Source of the DNA: Bacteroidales bacterium
GTDB lineage: Bacteria; Bacteroidota; Bacteroidia; Bacteroidales; UBA932
NCBI GenBank assembly: GCA_017429475.1
Contig: JAFROX010000006.1
Span: 252,008 to 316,007, forward strand
Reading direction: 5' to 3'
Length of the DNA: 64,000 nucleotides
Shown: piece after piece, positions 17,614-26,899 of the stretch
Layout: every line of letters begins with the position of its first letter
How positions within the stretch are numbered: position 1 is the first letter of the stretch
Notes under the pieces: model-generated
Databases searched by the model: none
Told to the model about the DNA's origin: nothing
Seen by the model: the letters and a program-made list of their open reading frames with translations, nothing else
Translations under genes and position numbers: made by a program

Positions 17614-18039
17614 TTATAGCTCAGCCTTCAGTTTCTCGATCATATCGGCATACTCGGCATCGCTGAGATAGACCTTGCCGGGGTTCATCTGGAAGACTCC
17701 GCCGTAGTCCGGGCCATCCACATATTTGGGGGCCAGATGGAAGTGGAGGTGGCAGAGTTTGTCGCTGTAAGCGCCGTAGTTGATCTTCTCGGGATTGAAA
17801 ACCTTCTGCATCGCGCGGGTCATCCTCACGACGTCGGCCATAAAGGCGTTGCGCTGCTCATCTGAAAGTTCGTTCAGGTCGTTCACGTGGCCATCGTAAG
17901 CCACCAGGCAGCGGCCGTGATAGGTCTGCTCCTTGAAGAGGAAAGCGCGGGATACGCCCAGATGGGCAATTTCTATCATCAGGTTGTGCTGGGTCTCGTT
18001 ATTTGTGCAATAGAGACAGTCTTTGGGATCGCTGTACAT
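17614..18039 (-). CDS. HIT family nucleotide hydrolase
   Basis: The 141-residue protein ends with the histidine triad HLHFHLAPKY and has the Cys pair DCLYC near the N-terminus, which binds zinc in some members. HIT proteins hydrolyse or transfer nucleotidyl groups from dinucleotides and nucleoside phosphoramidates. The exact substrate cannot be told. It stands alone between convergent and divergent neighbours. Confidence 0.9.
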   Translation of the reverse strand: MYSDPKDCLYCTNNETQHNLMIEIAHLGVSRAFLFKEQTYHGRCLVAYDGHVNDLNELSDEQRNAFMADVVRMTRAMQKVFNPEKINYGAYSDKLCHLHFHLAPKYVDGPDYGGVFQMNPGKVYLSDAEYADMIEKLKAEL

Positions 18040-18060
18040 ATCGTATCGTTATTAGTGGTT

Positions 18061-18086
18061 TTGACAAATTTAATAATAATTGTCAA
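18061..18086. promoter_or_regulatory. Inverted repeat between HIT and small membrane protein genes
   Basis: TTGACAA (18061-18067) and TTGTCAA (18080-18086) form a 7-bp inverted repeat with an A/T-only centre, in the divergent promoter region. It is an operator candidate. Confidence 0.35.
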
Positions 18087-18112
18087 CTTTACGGAACGGA
18101 AAGCCGGCAGCT

Positions 18113-18358
18113 ATGTGGTACATCATCCTCATCGTCATATGGGTGGCAGCCCTCGCCTTTCAGTGGAAGCATATCACTGAGATGGCGAAGCTGTATTTCC
18201 ACGTCATCACCCCGCACGAATCAAAAACAGAGAAGGCAATGATGCTGTGCGACATCGTGCCGATGTGCCTGCTTTTCATTGCCTTCAATATCATTCTATG
18301 GCCGATTCCGGCCACCGTCATGGCTCTGGTCAAGAAGCTTTCCGGCCGTTCATCATAA
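18113..18358 (+). CDS. Small membrane protein of unknown function
   Basis: The ATG at 18113 gives an 81-residue protein with hydrophobic segments at ~2-18 and ~50-75 joined by a charged loop (HVITPHESKTEKAMM). The frame extends upstream to a TTG at 18080, but that start would fall inside the inverted repeat. Its stop overlaps by 6 nt the stop of the convergent peptidase gene. I do not recognise the family. Confidence 0.6.
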   Translation: MWYIILIVIWVAALAFQWKHITEMAKLYFHVITPHESKTEKAMMLCDIVPMCLLFIAFNIILWPIPATVMALVKKLSGRSS

Positions 18359-20809
18359 CTCCTTCGGCGGATATAGCTCGTCCCACCAGGTGCTGTCGTC
18401 CTTCAGGTATTTTGCGAACCAGGCCGAGATGGTGCGGAGCCACTGGCGTTTCTTTGCATAATCCTGGATGCCGTGGTTCTCTCCGTCAACCACTACGAAA
18501 GCTGTCTCCGTGCCCAGAAGCTTCATCGCGGTGAACATCTGGATGCTCTCTCCGATGGGCACGTTGGTGTCGGCAGAACCGTGGAGGAAGAGGATGGGAT
18601 CCTTGATCTTGTCGGCGAAGTAGAGCGGGCTGCGGTCCACATAGAGGTCTTTCCTTGTCCAGGGATAGCTGTCTGCCATGCTGACCTCGCTGTAAGAATA
18701 ACCCCAGTAGCCTTCGCCCCAGTAGCTGGTGTGGTCGCTGATGCCGGCGTGCGAGATGCCGGTGGCGAAGATGTCGGTGCTGGCCAGCAGCAACTGGGTC
18801 ATGAAGCCACCGTACGAAGCGCTGAAGCAGCCTACCTTGCTGGCGTCGACGAACGGGTGGTCGGCGCAGAAATGCTTGACTCCTTCGATGATGTCATCCA
18901 CAACCACTTCACCTGCGGTGTTGACGTGCCTTGAGGCGAATTCCTGGCCGAAGCCTGACGCTCCGGAAGGATTGACCACATAGAACACATAGCCCTGGCA
19001 GGAATAGAGATGAGGAGAATATGAGCCGGCGAAATATTTCAGGCTGGGAGAGCAGCCGCCGTAGTAGTGCACGATCATAGGATATTTCTTTGACGGGTCG
19101 AAATTGGCCGGGAGCACATAGAACCCGTTGATGCGGTCACCGCGGCTGCTGGTGAATTCATATTCACCGCCCTGGGCGATGTCAACGTCGCTGAAGCCGA
19201 TTGCGTGGAAGTCGCAGACAAGTTTCTGCCTGCCGGTCTTGGTGTCCATCAGGTATGCCTTGTCGTGGGTGTCGAGGTTGTCTCCGGAATAAATCAAAGC
19301 AGGCGATTTCTGGGCTATGTCGAAATAGTCCATATGGCTGTCCTTGTTGTCCAGCCTTTCGAACTTCCTGTTGCGGGGATTGAGGCGGAAGAGGTTGTAG
19401 CAGTCCTTGTCCTCGGCCGTAAAGTAGATGTTGCCGTCATAGCGGCTCCAGCGTACGCTCTGGGGCGAGGGATCGAAGTCTTTGGTGAGCGGAGTCACCT
19501 TCCTGCTTGCGATGTCGAACAGATACAGCTGGTAGTCATAGGCATTGGGAATCTTTCCTTCCGGAAGCACCATTCCGATCTTGTCGAAAGCCTCCGGACT
19601 TCCCCTGAACAGGATCTGCTTGCCGTCGGGCGAGAACTGTCCGCCGCCTACAAAGCCGTCCTTCTCTATGAGGCATTCAACTTGAGATGTCTGAAGGTCC
19701 ATCAGATAGACCGAAGAGTAGCTTGTCGGTCTCTTGCTGAGGTCGTACCTGCTCACAGAGAAGAGAAGGTAGCGGCCGTCATCTGATATGTCCATCGGAT
19801 AGCTGTCGTGGTATCCGAAGGTCAGCTGCCTGGTTACGCCGGTTGCAATGTCGTAGAGCGATATATAGCTGCGGTCGCGCCAGCCGGGCTGACGGTCGTC
19901 GGGAGTGAGGATCTGGTGGACATCGCCCTCCTTGGGACCTTCCTGAGTCATCGTGTAGATGAGGAAATCCTCCGTCGGGGCTATTTCGTAACGGCCGTCC
20001 GGCACGTTCTTGACGATTACGGTCTCTTTCTTGGTGCGGGGATCCACGCTCACCAGGTTGCGTCCGTCGACGGTTCTCTGGGTTGTGTAGTATTCGTCAC
20101 GGGTCGGCATCCATCGTATGGCGTCTGCTGTGTGGATCAGCATCTCTCCGGTCGCAGCGTCAAACACCTCGGTGAAAGCGGTGGTCCTGCCGTCATCGCT
20201 GATCAGGGAGTGCCTGATGGAATAGTACAGTCCACCGGGAGAAAGGCTCACTCCGGCGCAGCCTTCAAGCTGTGTGTTGAGGTCCAGTGAATATATCTTG
20301 CGACCGTCTTCCCTTATTCGGAGCGACTTGCTCTGTTCGGTGGCGACAGACACTTCGATGCCTTCGTCTGAACTTTCCTTGTCGGTCAGGTACTTGATGA
20401 CGATTTCGTGGGTTCCGGGCTCGATACTGGCCTTGCCGGTTTCATTCTTCTTGCCGTCCAGGAAAATCCTGCAGTCCTTGATGCCTTCCACATTTATGTC
20501 GACCTTGGCGAAATCCATTGTCTCTACGCTGAAGCTTGCGAAGTGCAGCTGCCTTTTGTCGCTTATCGCCGGAAGCTCGCTCACTGTCCTGGCATTGTTG
20601 AGGACATCCGCAGAGAAGGCTGCGTCAAGCTGAGCCTTGGTATCACTGTAGGTTTTGCCTTTCACGTCGGTGGAGTCGATGTAGAAAGGTTCCCCCGTGT
20701 CAAAGGGACCTGCGTAGCGGAAATTGTTGACAACGAGTGTGTCTTTGGGAGCCGCCATCGCAAAAAGGCACAGTGACAGCCCTGCCAGAGAGGAAAGGAT
20801 GCGTTTCAT
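18353..20809 (-). CDS. S9 family prolyl oligopeptidase (DPP IV-like)
   Basis: The 818-residue protein has a Sec signal peptide (cleavage near AMAA), a beta-propeller region, and a C-terminal alpha/beta hydrolase domain. The catalytic Ser665 lies in FSASYGGF, the Asp in LHGSADTNVP and the His in GENHGIQD. DPP IV-type enzymes of Bacteroidales release dipeptides from peptides in the periplasm. The gene lies 2 nt downstream of the CNNM/CBS gene, so they may be co-transcribed. Confidence 0.92.
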   Translation of the reverse strand: MKRILSSLAGLSLCLFAMAAPKDTLVVNNFRYAGPFDTGEPFYIDSTDVKGKTYSDTKAQLDAAFSADVLNNARTVSELPAISDKRQLHFASFSVETMDFAKVDINVEGIKDCRIFLDGKKNETGKASIEPGTHEIVIKYLTDKESSDEGIEVSVATEQSKSLRIREDGRKIYSLDLNTQLEGCAGVSLSPGGLYYSIRHSLISDDGRTTAFTEVFDAATGEMLIHTADAIRWMPTRDEYYTTQRTVDGRNLVSVDPRTKKETVIVKNVPDGRYEIAPTEDFLIYTMTQEGPKEGDVHQILTPDDRQPGWRDRSYISLYDIATGVTRQLTFGYHDSYPMDISDDGRYLLFSVSRYDLSKRPTSYSSVYLMDLQTSQVECLIEKDGFVGGGQFSPDGKQILFRGSPEAFDKIGMVLPEGKIPNAYDYQLYLFDIASRKVTPLTKDFDPSPQSVRWSRYDGNIYFTAEDKDCYNLFRLNPRNRKFERLDNKDSHMDYFDIAQKSPALIYSGDNLDTHDKAYLMDTKTGRQKLVCDFHAIGFSDVDIAQGGEYEFTSSRGDRINGFYVLPANFDPSKKYPMIVHYYGGCSPSLKYFAGSYSPHLYSCQGYVFYVVNPSGASGFGQEFASRHVNTAGEVVVDDIIEGVKHFCADHPFVDASKVGCFSASYGGFMTQLLLASTDIFATGISHAGISDHTSYWGEGYWGYSYSEVSMADSYPWTRKDLYVDRSPLYFADKIKDPILFLHGSADTNVPIGESIQMFTAMKLLGTETAFVVVDGENHGIQDYAKKRQWLRTISAWFAKYLKDDSTWWDELYPPKEL

Positions 20810-20810
20810 A

Positions 20811-21854
20811 TTATTTGTTCTTTTTCTTTTTGTTCTTTATCCAGAGAGATTTGGCGTACTCCTGCATATCGGAAGCCTCGTCTATCTCGTCGATGATCTC
20901 GACGCCCGCAGTAGTCTCGATGATGTCCTCTAGCGTAACGATTCCCTGGAGGCAGCCGTAGTCGTCGATGATGACGCTGATGTGCTCCTTCTTCGAAACC
21001 AGTGCATCCCAGATGTCGCTGATAGGCGTAGTCTCGTGGAACGAGGAGATGTCGCGCTTTATCTCCGAGAGCTTCATATCGAACTTGTCGTTGCCCATAA
21101 GCTCCAGGGCTTCGACAAGAAGTACATAGCCGGTGATGTACTCGTCGTCCTCTCCCTTGTAGACGGGTATGCGGGAGTGGTGGTGGAACACCTGCTCCTT
21201 GAAGAATTCCCTTATTGTCATCTCCTCCGCCGCAATTGCCGCGACGACGCGAGGCGTCATAATCTCCTTGGCGGTGATGTCGTCGAGCCGGATGATGTTG
21301 TGGATGATGCGTTTCTCGTCAGCCTCGAAGACGCCGTCCTCCTCGCCCTCGTCAACCATGGCAGACACTTCCTCGCGGGAAACGGTGTAGTCAGGTTCAT
21401 CGGGGGAGATGAGACCGGTAATCCATTCTGCCACGATCACCAGCGGATAGGTGACGATGATGCAGAGCCTTATCGTCGCTGCGGTGAAGCGTATCAGGCG
21501 CCTCCAGTAGTTCGAACCTATGCTCTTGGGAATGATTTCCGAGAAAACCAGGATCAGCACCGTCACAATAGCCGAAGCTATTCCGACAGCAGCGCTGCCG
21601 AACATCTTGCCGACTATCGCACCAATGCCTGCGGCGCCCATCGTGTTGGCGATGGTGTTCAGGATCAGTATCGACGACAGCGGCCTGTCGATGTCGCTCT
21701 TGTATTCCTTAAGGCGTATTGCCGGCTTGTAGCCCTCATCTTCCTTCATCGCCAGATACGAAATCTGCGCGGACAGAAGGGAGGACTCCAGAAGGGAGCA
21801 CAAAAAAGAGATTCCTACAGTCAGAATCGCAACTATGACAAGGGCGGACATCAT
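20811..21854 (-). CDS. CNNM/CorC-type protein with DUF21 and CBS domains
   Basis: From the ATG at 21854 the protein has 347 residues. Its N-terminal DUF21 region has four membrane helices (SEIIPKSIG motif near 105-113), then two CBS domains with MTPRV at the start and a basic tail (KNKKKKNK). Such proteins act in Mg2+ or Co2+ efflux. A longer frame starts at 21884, but a perfect -7 box sits inside that extension, so I prefer 21854 or the adjacent ATG at 21851. Confidence 0.88.
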   Translation of the reverse strand: MMSALVIVAILTVGISFLCSLLESSLLSAQISYLAMKEDEGYKPAIRLKEYKSDIDRPLSSILILNTIANTMGAAGIGAIVGKMFGSAAVGIASAIVTVLILVFSEIIPKSIGSNYWRRLIRFTAATIRLCIIVTYPLVIVAEWITGLISPDEPDYTVSREEVSAMVDEGEEDGVFEADEKRIIHNIIRLDDITAKEIMTPRVVAAIAAEEMTIREFFKEQVFHHHSRIPVYKGEDDEYITGYVLLVEALELMGNDKFDMKLSEIKRDISSFHETTPISDIWDALVSKKEHISVIIDDYGCLQGIVTLEDIIETTAGVEIIDEIDEASDMQEYAKSLWIKNKKKKNK

Positions 21855-21860
21855 ATAATG

Positions 21861-21868
21861 CAAAGATA
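21861..21868 (-). promoter_or_regulatory. Bacteroidetes -7 box for the CNNM gene
   Basis: On the minus strand TATCTTTG lies 6 nt before the ATG pair at 21854/21851 and decides the start. The preceding base run has no clear TTTG -33 box. Confidence 0.55.
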
Positions 21869-21885
21869 CAAAACATAATGACAAA

Positions 21886-21918
21886 AAAAGAGTGCGTCCG
21901 GGTCGGGCGCACTCTTTT
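21886..21918 (-). terminator. Terminator of dnaK
   Basis: The 11-bp stem AAAAGAGTGCG / CGCACTCTTTT continues inward with CCG/CGG and is followed on the minus strand by a T-run. It lies between dnaK and the CNNM promoter. Confidence 0.85.
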
Positions 21919-21940
21919 AATTTATGTGTGTGGAGAAGTA

Positions 21941-23914
21941 TTATTTCACTTCTTCGAAGTCTACGTCTTCGGCACCGCCGTTGCTGCTTGAGCTGTCAGA
22001 GCCTGAAGCGCCTGCACCGGGATTGAAACCAGCGTCGCCGGGGTTGAAGCCCGCGCCGGGATTTGCACCCTGGCCGGCTTGGGCTGCACGGGCCATATCC
22101 TCAGAAGCAGCGTGCCATGCATTGTTGAGGTCTTCAGTGGCTTTCTCGAGCCTTGCGATGTCAGGAGTGCGGCCTGCATCGTATTCATCCTTGGCTGCAC
22201 GGTAGGCCTCCCTGAGGGCTGCAAGAGATGAGTCGATGACGCCTTTCTTGTCAGCAGGGATCTTGTCGCCGTAGTCCTTGAGGTTCTTCTCGCTCTGGAA
22301 TATCATAGCGTCGGCTGCGTTGATCTTGTCGACCATTTCCTTCTTTGCCTTGTCGGCTGCCTCGTTGGCCTTGGCTTCGTCGCGCATACGCTTGATCTCG
22401 GCGTCGCTCAGGCCTGATGAAGCCTCGATGCGGATCTTCTGCTCCTTGCCTGTGGCTTTATCCTTGGCTGATACGTTGAGGATACCGTTGGCATCGATGT
22501 CGAATGTTACCTCGATCTGAGGGATTCCACGCGGAGCGGGAGCGATGCCGTCGAGGTGGAAGTTGCCGATGGTCTTGTTGTCGCGGGCCATAGGACGTTC
22601 GCCCTGGAGTACGTGGATTTCTACTGAAGGCTGGTTGTCGCTGGCGGTAGAGAACACTTCGCTCTTGCGGGTAGGAATGGTGGTGTTGGAGTCGATGAGC
22701 TTGGTCATCACGCCGCCGAGGGTCTCGATACCGAGAGAAAGTGGAGTGACGTCGAGCAGAAGCACGTCTTTCACATCGCCTGCGAGCACGCCGCCCTGGA
22801 TGGCAGCACCTACTGCAACTACCTCATCGGGGTTGACGCCCTTGTTGGGGGTCTTGCCGAAGAACTTCTCTACGATTGCCTGGATGGCAGGGATACGGGT
22901 TGAACCGCCGACTAGCAGAACTTCGTCGATCTGGCTTGCCTGCAGACCTGCGTCGGCAAGGGCCTTGCGGCAAGGCTCGATGGTGGCGTTGATCAGAGGA
23001 TCGCAGAGCTGCTCGAATTTGGCACGGGTGAGGGTCTTTACAAGGTGTTTCGGAACACCGTCGACCGGCATAATGTACGGCAGGTTGATTTCTGCGGTGG
23101 TCTGGCTTGAAAGCTCGATCTTGGCTTTCTCTGCAGCTTCTTTCAGACGCTGGAGGGCCATCGCATCCTTGCGGAGGTCGAGGCCGCCGTTCTCTGCTGC
23201 GAATTCGTCAGCCAGCCAGTCGATGATCTTGTGGTCGAAGTCGTCGCCGCCGAGGTGGGTGTCACCGTTGGTTGACTTAACCTCGAAGACACCGTCACCG
23301 AGTTCGAGGATTGAGATATCGAAGGTACCGCCGCCGAGGTCGAACACGGCGACTTTCATATCCTTGTTCTTCTTGTCGAGGCCGTATGCCAGAGCTGCGG
23401 CAGTCGGCTCGTTGATGATACGCTTCACTGTCAGACCTGCAATCTCGCCGGCCTCTTTGGTGGCCTGACGCTGGCTGTCGCTGAAGTATGCGGGAACGGT
23501 GATGACAGCTTCGGTGACAGTCGTTCCGAGGTAATCCTCGGCAGTCTTTTTCATCTTCTGGAGCACCATAGCCGAAATCTCCTGGGGAGAGTAGAGGCGT
23601 CCGTCGATGTTGACGCGCGGGGTATTGTTGTCGCCACGGTCTACCTGGTAGGGCACGCGGCTGATTTCTTTCTGTACACGGTCGTAGGTTTCACCCATAA
23701 ACCTCTTGATTGAGAAGATGGTTTTCTTGGGGTTAGTGATGGCCTGACGTTTTGCCGGGTCGCCGATCTTGCGCTCGCCGTTGTCAGCGAATGCCACGAT
23801 TGACGGGGTGGTGCGCTTACCCTCACTGTTGATGATCACTGCAGGCTCATTGCCTTCCATAACGGCAACACAAGAGTTCGTGGTGCCAAGGTCAATTCCG
23901 ATAATTTTTCCCAT
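21941..23914 (-). CDS. dnaK: Chaperone DnaK (Hsp70)
   Basis: The 657-residue protein starts with the Hsp70 nucleotide-binding signature [17 protein letters not shown]. It contains [17 protein letters not shown] and the substrate domain, and ends in a disordered Gly/Ser tail with the terminal acidic EDVDFEEVK. It folds proteins with DnaJ and GrpE, whose genes lie 33 kb away at 56.9-58.7 kb. It is followed by its own terminator and is probably monocistronic. Confidence 0.98.
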   Translation of the reverse strand: MGKIIGIDLGTTNSCVAVMEGNEPAVIINSEGKRTTPSIVAFADNGERKIGDPAKRQAITNPKKTIFSIKRFMGETYDRVQKEISRVPYQVDRGDNNTPRVNIDGRLYSPQEISAMVLQKMKKTAEDYLGTTVTEAVITVPAYFSDSQRQATKEAGEIAGLTVKRIINEPTAAALAYGLDKKNKDMKVAVFDLGGGTFDISILELGDGVFEVKSTNGDTHLGGDDFDHKIIDWLADEFAAENGGLDLRKDAMALQRLKEAAEKAKIELSSQTTAEINLPYIMPVDGVPKHLVKTLTRAKFEQLCDPLINATIEPCRKALADAGLQASQIDEVLLVGGSTRIPAIQAIVEKFFGKTPNKGVNPDEVVAVGAAIQGGVLAGDVKDVLLLDVTPLSLGIETLGGVMTKLIDSNTTIPTRKSEVFSTASDNQPSVEIHVLQGERPMARDNKTIGNFHLDGIAPAPRGIPQIEVTFDIDANGILNVSAKDKATGKEQKIRIEASSGLSDAEIKRMRDEAKANEAADKAKKEMVDKINAADAMIFQSEKNLKDYGDKIPADKKGVIDSSLAALREAYRAAKDEYDAGRTPDIARLEKATEDLNNAWHAASEDMARAAQAGQGANPGAGFNPGDAGFNPGAGASGSDSSSSNGGAEDVDFEEVK

Positions 23915-24040
23915 GATATTTATTTTTTAATTGTTTCGATTGTTTTTCGTTTCGTTCCCTCTTTTTAACGAAGATTGTGCCAATGGCGAATCCGGCCGGA
24001 AAACTGACATTGTGTCATATTTCTTGTATCAATTAATCAC

Positions 24041-24048
24041 TATCTTTG
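24041..24048 (+). promoter_or_regulatory. Bacteroidetes -7 box for proC
   Basis: A perfect TATCTTTG lies 30 nt before the proC ATG. The expected -33 region contains TTTCTTG. Confidence 0.55.
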
Positions 24049-24078
24049 CAGAAAACTTGTCAATAATTGTAGCCAGTC

Positions 24079-24864
24079 ATGAAAATTACGGTCATAGGTG
24101 CAGGCAATATGGGCGGTGCCCTTGTCAAAGGTTTTGTCAATTCCGGATATGTCAGTCCCGCTGACATCACTGTTTCCGACGTCAGTCAGGCGAATCTTGC
24201 CAAAATCAACGCTTTCAATCAGAAAATCGCGGTAAGCAGCAACAATGTCGAGGCTGTCAAAGGTGCAGATTGCGTGATCGTGGCCGTCAAGCCCTGGATT
24301 GCCGAGAAGGTGGTCCGTCAGATTGCCCAGGCAGTGTCGTCTCCTGTCATATCGATTGCGGCGGGTGTGGCCTGCGACACCTTGAGGGAATGGCTGGGCG
24401 GCAAGGAACTGGCACTGTTCAGGGTCATCCCCAACACTGCGGCCGAATATTGCGAGTCTATGACCTTCGTGCACGCCGACGGCGCATCTGCTGAAGAGAA
24501 GGCGGCCGCCCTCGACCTGCTGCGTTCTGTCGGAGCCGTGATGGAGATCGAGGAGAAGCAGTTCGCATCTGCCACGACCCTGTCATCCTGCGGCATCGCC
24601 TATGCGATGAAGTACATCCGCGCTTCGATGCAGGGCGGCATAACCATCGGTTTCAGCCCCAAGGTTTCCGAAGATATAGTTCTCCAGACGATGAGGGGTG
24701 CCGTGAAGCTCCTTCAGGAGAGCGGCAACCATCCCGAGGCCGAAATCGACAAGGTCACCACTCCCGGCGGCATCACCATCAAAGGCATCAACGCTATGGA
24801 GGCCAACGGCTTCACCAACGCCGTCATCGAAGGCATCCTCGCCGGCGAGAAGGCGGGGAAATAA
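24079..24864 (+). CDS. proC: Pyrroline-5-carboxylate reductase
   Basis: The 261-residue protein has an N-terminal Rossmann nucleotide-binding motif (VIGAGNMGGALVKGF). Its C-terminal half holds the conserved family signature, including VTTPGGITIKGINAMEANGF. It catalyses the last step of proline synthesis with NAD(P)H. The genes for the first two steps, proB and proA, lie 29 kb away on the other strand. Confidence 0.95.
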   Translation: MKITVIGAGNMGGALVKGFVNSGYVSPADITVSDVSQANLAKINAFNQKIAVSSNNVEAVKGADCVIVAVKPWIAEKVVRQIAQAVSSPVISIAAGVACDTLREWLGGKELALFRVIPNTAAEYCESMTFVHADGASAEEKAAALDLLRSVGAVMEIEEKQFASATTLSSCGIAYAMKYIRASMQGGITIGFSPKVSEDIVLQTMRGAVKLLQESGNHPEAEIDKVTTPGGITIKGINAMEANGFTNAVIEGILAGEKAGK

Positions 24865-24924
24865 CTCTCGATTCGCTTTATAATTTGAATAGGTTTCCGA
24901 AAGTTGGCTTGCGTAACTAAAATA

Positions 24925-25105
24925 ACGGCCGCGCAACCAAACAAAATGAAAAAAAGAAGTTGCTAAAGCCTCTTGTCGCGCGGCCGTAAGGGTCCGGACA
25001 CGAAAAAGGCACAGGGTTTCCTGTGCGTTCTTGAGGCTCTGGAATGCCCTGTCTCCGTCACAGGTCCCCCTGTGCCAGAGCACAAGGGAATCCTGATGAA
25101 CGGAC
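24925..25105. ncRNA. Possible structured RNA downstream of proC
   Basis: The 520-bp gap after proC has no gene but is rich in stems. A 10-bp perfect stem lies at 24925-24934/24978-24987. A closing stem GTCCG/CGGAC (24992/25101) encloses GCACAGG-GTTT-CCTGTGC (25010-25027), GCTCTGG/CCAGAGC (25036/25075) and CACAGG-TCCC-CCTGTG. On the minus strand the GGCACAGGG/CCCTGTGCC stem is followed by five T. I looked for the 4.5S RNA, tmRNA and RNase P signatures and did not find them; a 6S-like RNA is possible. Strand is unclear. Confidence 0.4.
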
Positions 25106-25338
25106 AGAGACTATAAAATTTTCCAGATTCCAAGAATGTCCGTCAAAAAGATTCCGTATAGGATATCGTTTTGGTAATTATGTCTTTGATGCGAAGATAG
25201 TAAAAATCTATATAAAAGAGAATGCGTAGCAGCATAAAAACCACGACGCATGCAATCGCGTTAAGTTTGGACAGTCTTCTATTGTCTTCCGGACGGACTC
25301 TAGTTTGCATTTACTATTGCAGAGTCGTTTCCTTTTTT

Positions 25339-25378
25339 TAACTTTGCAACAGTCGTAAAATTTATGGCCGTAAAATTT
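25339..25378 (+). promoter_or_regulatory. -7 box and 10-bp direct repeats before the DUF234 ATPase gene
   Basis: TAACTTTG (25339-25346) fits TAnnTTTG. Just after it, CGTAAAATTT occurs at 25354-25363 and again at 25369-25378, in the expected leader 7 nt before the ATG. An autoregulatory site is plausible. Confidence 0.5.
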
Positions 25379-25385
25379 TGATAAA

Positions 25386-26735
25386 ATGAAGTTTTATGAC
25401 AGAGAAGAGCAGTTGAAGACGCTGCGGGAAATGAGGGAACTATCGTATAATGGTTATTCCCGGCTTACGGTTGTCACCGGAAGGAGGCGTATAGGGAAGA
25501 CGACTCTTATCAAGGAAGCCTACAAGGACGAGCCATACGTGTATCTTTTCGTGGGCAGGAAGAGCGAAGCGGTTTTGTGCGGGGAGTTCTGCGAGGAGTA
25601 TCAGGAGAAGACAGGGGTATTCGTCCCTCCGATGAGTGCCTTCCGTGATGTCTTTCATTTCTTGATGGAGGAAGGAAAGCGCCGAAAATACACGCTCGTC
25701 TTTGATGAATTCCAGAATTTCCTGGAGATCAACCCATCAATTTACAGCGATATTCAGAATTGGTGGGACAAGTACCAGAAAGAGAGTCATGTGAATATGG
25801 TTGTCAGCGGTTCTGTTTATTCCCTGATGGAGAAACTTTTCAAAGACAGGAAAGAACCCCTTTACGGAAGACAGGACTCAACCATCAAACTGCAGGCTTT
25901 CCCCACATCAATTCTCAAACAAATCATGGAGGACAACACTCCAGGGTATTCCAACGACGATCTTCTTGCACTATATACATTTACGGGTGGTATCCCTAAA
26001 TATGTTGAGTTGTTCATTGATGTAAAAGCTACGACTTGCGGAAAGATGATTGCCAAAATCTGCAAGGAGGATTCCCCATTGATAGAGGAGGGGAGGAAAC
26101 TCCTCATCCAGGAATTTGGGAAGAAGTACGCGACGTACTTCTCCATTCTTCAGGCAATATCGTTGGGATATAATACCCAGGCTTCCATTGAAGACTACCT
26201 GGGTGGAAAGAGTCTTGGTGGGCAACTGCTAAAACTGGAAGATACTTATGACCTTATCCGGAAAGTCCGGCCTATTTGGGCGAAACCCAAAACCCAGACT
26301 GTAAGGTATGAAATCAGCGACATCTTCCTTCGTTTCTGGTTCCGCTATGTGGAGAAGAACCAGCGACTCACCGAAATTGGGCAGTATCCGACGCTGCGCA
26401 GAATAATGGAAGATGACTATGAGACTTATTCTGGTGACGTACTTGAGAGATACTTCAAGCTGAAACTCGTGGAGAGCATGGAATACCGCGATATCGGAGG
26501 GTGGTGGGACCCCAAAGGCTATACAGACAAGGAGGGACATCATCAGCAGGCTGAACTGGACATAGTTGCCCTTCGCCTGAAAGAGAACGTACTTGATGTG
26601 ATAGAGGTTAAGCGCAATCCGGACAAGTTCAATAGGGGGCTTCTTGAAGAGAAAACAGCGTACTTCTCTTCCAAGGAGAAGCAAGCCAGAAAGGACAAGA
26701 TTGTACTCTCATGCCTCTCCTTGGATGATATGTAA
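25386..26735 (+). CDS. AAA ATPase with DUF234 / PD-(D/E)xK-like C-terminus
   Basis: The 449-residue protein has Walker A GRRRIGKTTL (~31-40) and Walker B TLVFDEFQNF. The middle contains FTGGIPKYVELF, as in archaeal-type ATPase/DUF234 proteins. Near the C-terminus ELDIVALRLKENVLDVIEVKR (~390-410) has the D...E-x-K spacing of a restriction-like nuclease fold. These proteins occur in many Bacteroidales genomes, often in variable regions; their function is not settled. It sits at the left edge of the defence island and is followed by a truncated gene end, so its insertion may have displaced an older neighbour. Confidence 0.85.
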   Translation: MKFYDREEQLKTLREMRELSYNGYSRLTVVTGRRRIGKTTLIKEAYKDEPYVYLFVGRKSEAVLCGEFCEEYQEKTGVFVPPMSAFRDVFHFLMEEGKRRKYTLVFDEFQNFLEINPSIYSDIQNWWDKYQKESHVNMVVSGSVYSLMEKLFKDRKEPLYGRQDSTIKLQAFPTSILKQIMEDNTPGYSNDDLLALYTFTGGIPKYVELFIDVKATTCGKMIAKICKEDSPLIEEGRKLLIQEFGKKYATYFSILQAISLGYNTQASIEDYLGGKSLGGQLLKLEDTYDLIRKVRPIWAKPKTQTVRYEISDIFLRFWFRYVEKNQRLTEIGQYPTLRRIMEDDYETYSGDVLERYFKLKLVESMEYRDIGGWWDPKGYTDKEGHHQQAELDIVALRLKENVLDVIEVKRNPDKFNRGLLEEKTAYFSSKEKQARKDKIVLSCLSLDDM

Positions 26736-26768
26736 CGGTTAGCCTTGCATGATTTGTAATGGATATAA

Positions 26769-26897
26769 CATCATTGGTTCATAATATCGCCATTTTGGTG
26801 GAAAGAGATAGAGGCCGAAAACCCTGACCAGCTTCGTCAGGCCTATGCCTCTTATAGACCATCCTTTATGAAGATGACACCACTATTCTTTGATTAA
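26769..26897 (+). pseudogene. C-terminal remnant of a gene upstream of the helicase
   Basis: A frame open from just after a stop at 26766 reads WWKEIEAENPDQLRQAYASY and ends with MKMTPLFFD, stopping at 26897, only 2 nt before the helicase start. Its composition looks coding but it has no start codon or 5' part. The helicase probably once had an upstream operon partner, now truncated. I cannot name the family. Confidence 0.5.
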
Positions 26898-26899
26898 AT

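Noticed and set aside
21854-21884. Upstream start of the CNNM/CBS gene at 21884
   Set aside because: A perfect -7 promoter box lies between 21884 and the ATG pair at 21854, so transcripts would not include it.
24925-25105. 4.5S (SRP) RNA
   Set aside because: The conserved apical GGTCCGGAAGGAAGCA-type motif is absent on both strands.
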